Part shown: positions 56,624-64,000 of the stretch, piece by piece | How positions within the stretch are numbered: the first letter of the stretch is position 1 | Layout: every line of letters begins with the position of its first letter | Assembly: GCA_963573305.1 (NCBI GenBank) | Contig: OY754329.1 | Location: 66,957,084 to 67,021,083 of the forward strand | Origin: Pyrrhosoma nymphula | Taxonomy: Eukaryota; Arthropoda; Insecta; Odonata; Coenagrionidae | Length of the DNA stretch: 64,000 bases | Direction of reading: 5' to 3' | Notes under the pieces: model-generated | The model's database searches: none | The model's input: the letters and a program-made list of their open reading frames with translations, nothing else | What the model was told of the DNA's origin: nothing | Translations under genes and position numbers: made by a program

Positions 56624-57165
56624 TCATTTCCGGGGGTATTAACGTAAAGGTCAGTAATATTTTAGGCTGAACTGCGAACTTAATTATACGCCTAATGTCG
56701 CAAATGGAACTTTTTTAAGGACAAATTAACGTCAAGACCGACAAAGGTTCCCCAGAAATAGCGAGTAAATTCACAACTACTGCTCACTTGAAGACTCATG
56801 GTTTAACGCGAGCGTATCCCGAATTTTGTGGGCCATTCGCGGTCATTTGTCGTAAAACCAGCCTTATTTCTTGAGCGTACATTTACGCGTTTAAATAAGA
56901 AACCATTTAAAAATTTCGGTGAGATTCCACCAAAATCTTCTTCTTCCAAGGACGACAAGAATCCTCTCATTTTTTATCGTTTTATTGCACGTTGGGAGAA
57001 AGAATTAAAGTTTTTAATTTCAAAGGCGTAACTTCACCACCGTAGACCACGACTCTAAAGTAACTTCTCTTCATTTCCGGGGGTATTAAAGTTAAAGTAA
57101 AGGTCAGCATATTTTAGGCTGAACTGTGAGCATAATTAGACGCCTAAGGTCACAAATGGAACTTT
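56624..57165 (+). repeat. Pair of direct repeats, about 90 bp each, 450 bp apart
   Basis: 56624-56713 and 57071-57165 share TCATTTCCGGGGGTATTAA, AAAGGTCAG, ATATTTTAGGCTGAACTG, ACGCCTAA and CAAATGGAAC. Between them is a basic 67-codon frame (56828-57031) starting MGHSRSFVVKPALF, unrecognised. This could be a segmental duplication, or terminal direct repeats of a small element; no LTR-type TG...CA ends were seen. Confidence 0.7.
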
Positions 57166-57445
57166 AGTCGCAAATGGAACGACCACTCGGCTGAGTGTTT
57201 TTGTCTACCCGTTTGACCTATGAAAGGACTCAATTGGTCCTAAACTTGAAAGTCAGTATCAACAAATGACTTAACATAAATATTATTCACATTGTGGGGA
57301 AAATTTACAAGAAACGATGCTAGTAGCTCCTCTATACTGACAAGTTATTTCAAATCACTGCGAAATGCATAAATTCTCAATGACACGCACGGCTGCAAAG
57401 ATTTACGTACCAAAGGGATGAAATTCACTAGTAAAATAAATCATT

Positions 57446-57520
57446 CTCCTAAACCGGGATTCAAACCCGGATCTCCCAATCGTATGTCAGGTTTGTAGGC
57501 CAGTTTTCCCACAAAGCCGG
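57446..57520 (-). mobile_element. tRNA-derived SINE head
   Basis: On the minus strand: TTTGTGGGAAAACTGGCC (A-box-like) and GGGTTTGAATCCCGG (57454-57468, B box with a perfect five-base T-arm), then TTTAGGAGAATGATTTA. The GAATGATT after the B box is shared with family S1, suggesting a related SINE. Confidence 0.6.
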
Positions 57521-58105
57521 AAATTGGGACATCTGGCTCCGATTCCTGGCCAGTTCAAATGATTTCGCCAAGGCATATTTAATCCATTTGGAGTATAGAG
57601 AGAACTTATGTTAGATGAAATATTTGAGTGCAAATAGCTAAACTTTAGTTACGGAGTATTGACGATGCTGATGAAAACCACTATTGACGTGACACTCTTT
57701 TAAAAGACTTTCAATCTACCTCCATTTTAAGGTTAAGCTACGGAATTGAATATTAAACTGTGCCGCGTCTATTTACAGGCATAAAATAAAAAATAATTGC
57801 AAAGAAATAAAAACGTACTAACATTTTTTAAGATGAACACAAAATAGATACAAGGTTTTTATGCTTTACATCCACCAGAACCCTTCGGTCAAACATTTCG
57901 TAATGAGAGAGTCAGTTTAACTGATGAAGTTAAAAAAAAATGTTTTCTACCTCCAAAGTCTCAGGATGTTTGCTGAACTATGCAACCTATATAAACAGCA
58001 GCATATTGTTTTCGCACGTGTACTAAATTGTTTAAAATGTATTCTAAACAAACTTCAGACATGGAGTTCTGTTGAAATATTATTATTAGCCATAGTTATA
58101 ATGGT

Positions 58106-58132
58106 ACTGAAGAGCCGACAATTTCGAAACGT
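58106..58132 (+). ncRNA. Possible decayed hammerhead-like motif
   Basis: CTGAAGA, G, CCGACAATTTC, GAAACGTT. Core words and the ACGT are present, but stem II does not pair. Reported only because it follows the same order as the better copies. Confidence 0.25.
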
Positions 58133-58369
58133 TAGATTATCACAGCTCTAACAAATTATATTCTCTCGAAACACTCGACTCACCTGCTTGCCTGTGATTA
58201 GTCGTTGGATCCAAGAATAAAATAGAAAACACGTATTGTGTTGATTATTTGATTTCAGTAATGATAATTGGATTCAATAATTTCATCGGATACTGTCACC
58301 ATCAGTAGTCATCAATCCGAAGATTGGTTAACAGCAGCTCTCCACTCCACACTCCTCCCTATCAACCGC

Positions 58370-59530
58370 TTCATTCCTAAGTTATTATTTACTTAGACGC
58401 CCATCATGATTTACTCGATGCATTCCATGCATTATAATTCTTCCTATTTTGTCAATATGTTTCTTCTCTCTCCAGCTCTTCGTAAGTATTCTTCGTTAGT
58501 GATTCTCTCCTACCAGTAGATCTTCATGATTCTTCGGCATCACCACATCTCCGTTGCTTCCAATCTCCATTGCTTTGCTACTGTTATGGTCCAGGCTTCA
58601 CTGCCATATAAGATCAAGACCCAAATATATGTTTTAATAAAGTGCTTTCTAACTTCCTGGTTAGTGTTATTAGCTGCCAACAGACTCCCTCTTCTGGTAG
58701 AATGTCTACTTTCCTTGGGCTATTCTGCTCACAATGTCTTTCTTGCTTTTTCCATCGCTGGTGATTCTGTTTCCCAGATAACAAAATTCTTCCGCAAATC
58801 TTGCGCAAGTTGTCGCGGTCCAAGTTTGATGATGAATTGTTCTTCTTGATTTCTTCCGCAAATCATAACCTTGTTTTTCTTCACATCAATATTAAAGTTG
58901 TATTTCTTCAAATTGTTGTCCATAGAGTTCAGCATTCTCGTCAGATCTTCTTTTTTCTCAGCAAAAATGGCTTGTCTACAGCAAAGCGTAGCATGCTGAT
59001 ATTTTTCTCCCTGCACTTTAATACCAACACATCTCCATGCACTTTATCCAAGTTTTTAATCTTTCCTTTATTTCTTTTATGACTTTTTCAATGTTGATTT
59101 TTAAGATCATTGGCGAAAACGTACATTCTTTTCGTAATCCTTTCCTCACTTCTGCTTACTGTACATTTCCGCCACATTTAATCAATGTCAGATGTTCCTC
59201 ATACAGCCTACATATTTCTCATCTGTCATTGAATGACATTCCTATGCTTTTCAGTGTAGTCATGATTCTGTTCCAATCAACATTGTAAACTGGTTTCTTT
59301 AGGTCGATGCAGAAAATATATCTAGGATGGTCCAATTTAATCCTCTACTCAATGATAGGTCACAGGGCTAAAATAGCTTCTCTCATTCCCTACTTGGTTC
59401 CCGCATTGGTCTTCATCCAAGAATTCTTCCATCTTCTGTTCTATCCTCTTGTACGATGATTCTGGTCTGAATTTTCGATGCACGTGCTGTAAGGCTAATT
59501 GTTCTGAAGTCTTTGCATCTATGTATTAGC
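58370..59530 (-). pseudogene. RTE-type LINE reverse transcriptase pseudogene, about 1.15 kb
   Basis: On the minus strand, from high to low coordinate: YKRIEQKMEEFLDEDQCGNQ (near 59440), LKSIGMSFNDR- and LYEEHLTLIKCGGNV-like stretches in other frames, then KISMLRFAVDKPFL (motif C), RMLNSMDNNLKKYNFNIDVK, KNKVMICGRNQEEQFIIKLG, then VRKHFIKTYIW, LYGSEAWT and ATEMWCRRIMKIYW. The block order is that of RTE-clade ORF2. The catalytic FADD is FAVD, and many stops and frameshifts are present. Frames of 60-107 codons on the plus strand here are shadows. Confidence 0.85.
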
Positions 59531-60467
59531 ATCTTTGCATCTTTTATTCTTCGGATTACGGATGATTACATTCTTTTACACAAATTCGGATACGAGAACA
59601 CACTGTAAACGGTACACTTTTTAGCATACATAATTCAGTTCGCTTTCCAGCCATGAAGTAAGCATCGTGTAAAAGTGCCTTAAGATTGACTGTTCCTCCT
59701 TAAAGAAGCTTTCAGAATCCCTTCCCGAGCAGTTACAACTTTTCCTCTATTTCCGTCCAATATGACAGCCCCACCCCTCATCATTTCCGTCGCTTCCTCC
59801 CAAAATCACGCCCTCGCCCAAGGCTTCCCACGGGATGACCAAGAGTTGACCGTCGTTTAAGGCACCTTTTTATGGGAAGTTAGTGGTTAAGTTGAGTCGC
59901 AGTGAAGGATCCGCCCCGAATCTCGAGGCCCCTTATTTTTTTTAAATCACGTGACCTTCTCTTCCTCGCTTCCTGGAAGTTCATTAGGGTCTCATTCTCC
60001 TCGTATCAGTCGGGCCATTTTAAGAGCGACGCAGGATGAATTCCAGGCGAAATTGCCGAGATGGCCATTTGGAAATTTTCTACGGCGCGACGGCATCCAG
60101 TAGGACACATTTCGGTCGACTTCAAAAGGTAGGGGGAGAAAAGTGTGAAAGTACATAAATGAATGACAACCAACGGCATTTTAAGCTGTTAGTAAAATGT
60201 TCAGTGAAATATAGAAATAATAGTATCATAAATATACGTGGGAACCCGAGTGAATAAGGAATCCAATGTTCAGAACTATACAGTTTTTTCTAAACTTATC
60301 TGGCACCACAATCCCTACATATGTGCATTAAATTTTATCAAATTTTCTAAAACCTCCAATTAAAAATTCATTTGATATATCGTCGGGTCATCCACTGAAT
60401 AGGCATACGTATTCATATATTATTGTTATGAGCGAAGCGTAATTATCTCTAAAGGAAACTGATATAA
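59531..60467. other. No feature seen; GC-richer part at 59.75-60.12 kb
   Basis: The GC-richer part contains no open frame or repeat that I recognise. Confidence 0.5.
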
Positions 60468-60494
60468 GTGATGAGGATGAAGTTGAAACTGGTC
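60468..60494 (+). ncRNA. Possible decayed hammerhead-like motif
   Basis: GTGATGA (C3 changed), extra G, GAT...GTT as weak stem II, GAAACTGGTC. It fits the ACCGGT subfamily with one change. Low confidence. Confidence 0.3.
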
Positions 60495-60535
60495 AGAAAA
60501 AAATCTAAGTAACTTCGGCTTGTAACGTAGCGCAT

Positions 60536-60768
60536 CTAAGGAGTCACGTGATACACTGACGAGGGGTTCGCGATTTTGGTGTATTTGAACCACTAGTAAG
60601 AAATCTCACGTAGCCTCCACGATAGGGTATTTTTCTCGGTAATATCGTTGATGGAGTTGAATACCCCGATTAGATACACAATGAACAACATATAAGACGC
60701 TTAAGATATCCATCTGAGTGGTTCAAATACATCAAAATATCGAACTGTTTGTTATCGTACCTCCTTAG
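60536..60768. repeat. Foldback with about 55-bp imperfect arms
   Basis: CTAAGGAG...GATTTTGGTGTATTTGAACC, ACT at 60536-60596 is mirrored by AGTGGTTCAAATACATCAAA, ATATC...CTCCTTAG at 60716-60768. The core 23 bp match nearly perfectly. It lies 40 bp after the motif at 60468, possibly part of the same element. Confidence 0.7.
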
Positions 60769-61559
60769 TTTGGAATAAACTCGAACGGTTTCAACACACC
60801 ATCGAGCAAGGCACTGGCTAGAGCTCAGCCCGAGTGGAATTTTTACCACCCACGCTGACCGACCTGTTCTACGTAAGAATTCTAAGATAAATTTCACGTA
60901 AATGCCATAACACAGAGTGTAATGTAGAAATAGTTTGAGAACGATTTTGGTTCAGGGTTGATTCTTTAATTTTGAAGCAAAAACATCCTTAACGTCCACC
61001 AAAAGGTTTGCATTTAAAAAGATATAAAGCACTAAGCGTAAACAAGAAGTAGTTTACCTTAAATTTAAGGCTTTTTTACATGACACATTTTGGTCAGCGT
61101 TAGCGCCGAAAACCGGGAACTTTCCGGAAAATCGCATCCGATGCCCCGAAGCATGTGTTCACACGGTGCTAATTTTAGGGCGAAGAAGCGATATCCGGGC
61201 ATTTTCTGAACTACCTACGCAACCGAAATAATCTGCACCGTATTGTTTCGGCATGTGGACGATATCGCTTAAAATCCATTCCAAACAAACTCCAGAAAGC
61301 CAGTTGTTATCAATTTCCATTAATATCCACACTTCTAATTACGCTGAGTAGCCGCATGATTTGGAATCGTATATTACAGCCCTACCACCGGTATTCTCTC
61401 AAAACACTCGACTCACCTGCCTGCATGTGACTGGTCGTTGGATCCAAGACTTGGATGAAAAATAAGTATAGTGCTTATTTACTTTTTAAATACTGAAAAT
61501 CGAATCCGATCCGGATACGATGACGCGTCTTACACGATACGATTGTAAGCATAAGCTTA

Positions 61560-61860
61560 AGAGTAGGCTAAATTCAGTGTAAATTGGGTACCTGAGAAGA
61601 GTTACGGCAAAAGAAGGATGGATAGGGTTAAGAATGAGTGAGTGATGAAATAATGTGTGTTGGATGCCCCAGTAATGGACATATATAAAAGGAGTGTGCT
61701 CGTTGGTTTGGCTATGTTGGGAGGATGGATGAGAGTCGAGTAACGAAACAGATACATGATAGTAGATTGAATGGAGTGAGAGGAAGGGGTAGATCACGAA
61801 AGTTACGGGTGAATTCGGTAGGAGAGACTAAAGGGGAGGAATATCTGGACTCCTAACTTA
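61560..61860 (+). pseudogene. LINE C-terminal fragment, family L1a copy 2
   Basis: Frame 1 reads IGYLRRVTAKEGWIGLRM. After shifts come CVLDAPVMDIYKRSVL and RWFGYVGRMDESRVTKQI, HDSRLNGVRGRGRSRKLRV. It is closely related to 50099-50314 (shared V-M-D-I/M-Y-x-R-S-V-L, W-F-G, V/I-T-K-Q-I). Two or more frameshifts. 60.77-61.55 kb shows nothing else. Confidence 0.75.
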
Positions 61861-61892
61861 GGAGTCTTTGATCTCTTTCGTCAAATAAAACA

Positions 61893-62450
61893 ACCGTGCT
61901 TGTATAAAATAATTCAAAGGAATAGCCACAATATTAGAATTCCAAGGCCTAATGTTAAAGGGTATAGAAATTTATATCCATACATTGCACCAAAAGTATT
62001 TGTTCACTTACCCAAAGAAATATATTCCGAACGAAGTGAGGCCAGGTTCCTTAGCCGATTAAGAAAATGGTTTCTTTTGCAAACAGACAGAAATATTTCT
62101 CTGATAACAAAGTAAATACCAATTCCCATATATTTGATAATTCTATGTATGTACCTGTATGTATATCTGATATCCAAAATCATTACTTATTATGTATTAT
62201 TCTTATTAAAAATGCTCAAAATCATTGTATTTATCATTACGATACAGTGAACACACATTTGTGTTGATTATGTATAGACCTATATGTGAATGTTAACAAA
62301 AATACTTACTGCCGAATATTTCTTAAACAATTAATGCCAACCTCTACATAAGTTACTTCAGGGGTGCCTTGCCTAACTTCACCGCTTGGTAGTTAAATTA
62401 AATAAGTGTATCATTCTGTGAGTCAAATAAAATAATAATAATATTTGTAA
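61893..62450 (+). pseudogene. Jockey/CR1/L2-type LINE 3' end
   Basis: The frame 61900-62115 contains NSHNIRIPRPNVKGYRN and then KVFVHLPKEIYSERSEARF, LSRLRKWFLL, stop. The order H-N-x-R, then x-V-F-x-x-LP-x-E-I, then F-x-x-x-L-(R/K)-K-W-L matches the last 70 residues of many Jockey/CR1-like ORF2 proteins. About 300 bp of AT-rich 3' UTR follows to a run of AAT repeats (62428-62450), a common LINE tail. Confidence 0.65.
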
Positions 62451-62788
62451 TAGGAGAGCGTGTATGAAGCTATGAATGAGTGTAATAGAAGCGAAAATAG
62501 GTTTTGAGTTTTATGGAGTAAATTATTTAGTGAGCCAGTTTTCTAGGGCTAACGGCATTAACTTAATTTTTATTAACTATGCCTACTCCGAAAGGTAATG
62601 TCGTGATGGGTATGTACGATGTATGCACTGAATTCCGTTCAATTTTCTGCACTGCGGTACGCATCGTGTATAGAGGGTCTATTACGTTATACCAGATCAT
62701 AGTGGGTGCAATGTTTACGGGGATGGGTGGGTTCAGGGGCGAGCAGATGACCTCCAAAAGTTCAAAAACTTAATTTTCGTCGGGCAGT

Positions 62789-63235
62789 GTGCAGTGCAGG
62801 AGAGGGAGTATCAAAAGGGAGTTCCTTCTTTCTCCTCCGATCCTTAGTAAGCGCTGGGCGCTGCTGGCCGTCTCTCGTCGACGTTTAAAGGGACTTTATA
62901 ACGGACATACTCGTGCCCGGTCACCAGCTCTGCAAGTATCCCACTCGTGGGAGTACTCAGAGAAACAGGAGGACGAGAGGCAAGTGTCTGAGGGGGAAGG
63001 GTCGGCCGAGAGTATACTCGTTATGTGTTCCATACTCTCTCGTGGATGCAGTTGCACTCCTCACGCTGGATTTAAAAAAAAGAAAAAAGTTTTAGCTGCT
63101 CAATGCTGCTGCACTCATCTTTTCCCGGAAGAACACCTCTTTAAGATCAGCGAAATTTCGATAACGTCTGTGGGGCAGCGTCCTCCGATCTCAGCAGGGC
63201 TAAAAGACTATTAAGCAACCACAGACCGTCTAGGT
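62789..63235 (+). other. GC-richer block with a 141-codon unrecognised frame
   Basis: The frame 62789-63214 opens MQCRRGSIKREFLLSPPILS and includes HSWEYSEKQEDERQVSEGEG. It has no signal peptide or domain, and a K-rich stretch from an A-tract (63071-63090). The A-tract could be the 3' end of an inserted SINE-like sequence. Coding status is doubtful. Confidence 0.3.
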
Positions 63236-63267
63236 TGGGTCAAAATCCAAACTATTTATTCCTTACC

Positions 63268-63299
63268 CACGTTTCAGAATTAATTATTCCCTTCTTTAG
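63268..63299 (-). ncRNA. Possible hammerhead-like motif, decayed
   Basis: On the minus strand: CTAAAGA (G5 changed), extra A, GGGA...TTCT (four pairs, wobbles), GAAACGTG. The base at the cleavage position is G, which hammerheads do not tolerate. Followed by GGGTAAGGAATAAATAGTTT. Confidence 0.35.
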
Positions 63300-63756
63300 G
63301 ACTAAAACCACCATCAACAATAAATACATCAACAACCGTACATTTGGACTAGAACATGAGCCAATTAAAGTAGTTTAAAATAAATCATTGAGTTATTACA
63401 AATTGCAGAATAATATAATTTTCACTGTATGTGCATTAGTGCTCACGATTAAAGATAATACTTAGCACATTTCTACAAATATTTTTATTTTACTTAATAC
63501 CCGAAATTTTACACGTTCTTCCCTAAGGCCTGGCAATGGACACACTTGAACAAATAGAAATTATCAGACAATCCAAAAACCTTTGTAACGAATAATTTTT
63601 CCACATTCTTCCCCACTCCTTTTCGATAAAATTAGTCTTTCCCGCCTTACCAGCCCTTAATCAACGTGTTTTTTTCCTTTCTCAACCCTGCTTGAATTTT
63701 TTCCCCTCTCCTCCCCTGGAACTACAACAACAATTAACACAAATAAACTTCTGTAC

Positions 63757-63787
63757 CTGACGAATCTGTAAATCGTTGAAACTTGTC
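63757..63787 (+). ncRNA. Hammerhead-like motif, first of a tandem pair
   Basis: CTGACGA, extra A, a weakly paired TCTGTAAATCGTT, GAAACTTGTC (AC/GT closed by TT). Core intact, stem II eroded. Stem I TGTAC/GCACA has one mismatch. Downstream are TTTTGTAGAAAAGTAC and TTCTACGAAGTGAAGCCTG (63857), as in the unit at 23.5 kb. Confidence 0.45.
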
Positions 63788-63856
63788 GCACAATAAAATC
63801 TTTTGTAGAAAAGTACTAAGTATTATCTTTAATGATAAATACTTATATAATAAACT

Positions 63857-63886
63857 TCTACGAAGTGAAGCCTGCCACCGTCAAGT
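63857..63886 (+). repeat. Conserved retroelement segment
   Basis: TTCTACGAAGTGAAGCCTGC then CACCGTCAAG resembles 7045-7080 (TTTTAACAAAGTGAAGCCCG, AAACCATCGAG) and 478-518. It lies 70-120 bp after a hammerhead-like motif or foldback each time, so it is a conserved part of these units. Confidence 0.55.
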
Positions 63887-63945
63887 TTATGTATGGGTAT
63901 TGGTTGCCGATGTTTTAGTTGTTGGCCTTTTGTATCGAGGTGGTA

Positions 63946-63984
63946 GCCATGAAGAAGGAAGCAGTTAAATTCCGAAACGTCGGC
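63946..63984 (+). ncRNA. Hammerhead-like motif, second of a tandem pair
   Basis: GCC, ATGAAGA, extra A, GGAA, loop GCAGTTAAA, TTCC, GAAACGTC, GGC. Stem I (GCC/GGC), stem II (four perfect pairs) and the ACGT are as in 23897-23934. C3 of the core is A, which should abolish cleavage. It follows the motif at 63757 in the same orientation at a distance of about 190 bp. Confidence 0.55.
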
Positions 63985-64000
63985 ATGGAATAACTTTTTT

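Noticed and set aside
58526..59288. Plus-strand frames of 83-107 codons
   Set aside because: They are shadows of the minus-strand RTE reverse transcriptase relic.

Overview
The window looks like intergenic or intronic DNA from a repeat-rich, AT-rich animal genome, most likely an arthropod. The reasons are relics of RTE-type and Jockey/CR1-type LINEs, Penelope-like GIY-YIG fragments, tRNA-derived SINEs, a mariner relic and TTAA-flanked MITEs. The species cannot be fixed from the sequence. No intact host gene was recognised. Nearly all open frames are short, lack recognisable domains, or lie in skewed low-complexity DNA. The only possible host coding segment is an uncertain exon-like frame at 26196-26431.

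Layout: 0-10 kb holds several foldbacks, a short non-autonomous hAT element of the SPIN type (3779-3965), a broken Myb/SANT-like frame (5268), a LINE tail (6 kb), and a TTAA-flanked MITE (7.3 kb). 12-18 kb has RTE LINE fragments (12.47 kb plus strand; 17.7-18.2 kb minus strand with RT motifs A, B and C still readable), another TTAA MITE (13.1 kb) and a Penelope-like endonuclease scrap (18.4 kb). 22-29 kb is rich in tRNA-derived SINEs, including a head-to-head pair at 25.3-25.7 kb. 29-37 kb is mostly featureless AT-rich DNA. 36.9-38.7 kb has a 1.1-kb TIR element enclosing a CGATAT-rich minisatellite, then a mariner transposase pseudogene. 41-50 kb carries a foldback, MITE and LINE relics and an 86-90 bp minisatellite. 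52.1-53.1 kb has a Penelope-like endonuclease fragment followed by a 0.6-kb foldback. 58.4-59.5 kb has a large RTE reverse transcriptase pseudogene. The last 4 kb has LINE tails and ribozyme-like units.

The most notable theme is a set of about 18 hammerhead-ribozyme-like motifs spread over the window. The best have an intact CTGANGA...GAAAC core, a hairpin as stem II, one extra unpaired base between the core A9 and stem II, and a near-absent stem III made of a self-complementary ACGT or ACCGGT just before the cleavage C. That geometry would favour cleavage as a dimer. Three foldbacks (4.8, 6.9 and 52.5 kb) and probably a fourth (41.3 kb) carry the motif in mirror image on both arms. Two Penelope-like endonuclease relics are in the window, and hammerheads are known from Penelope-like elements, so the motifs are most simply read as remains of such retroelements. 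All assignments are by eye, without database search or folding software.
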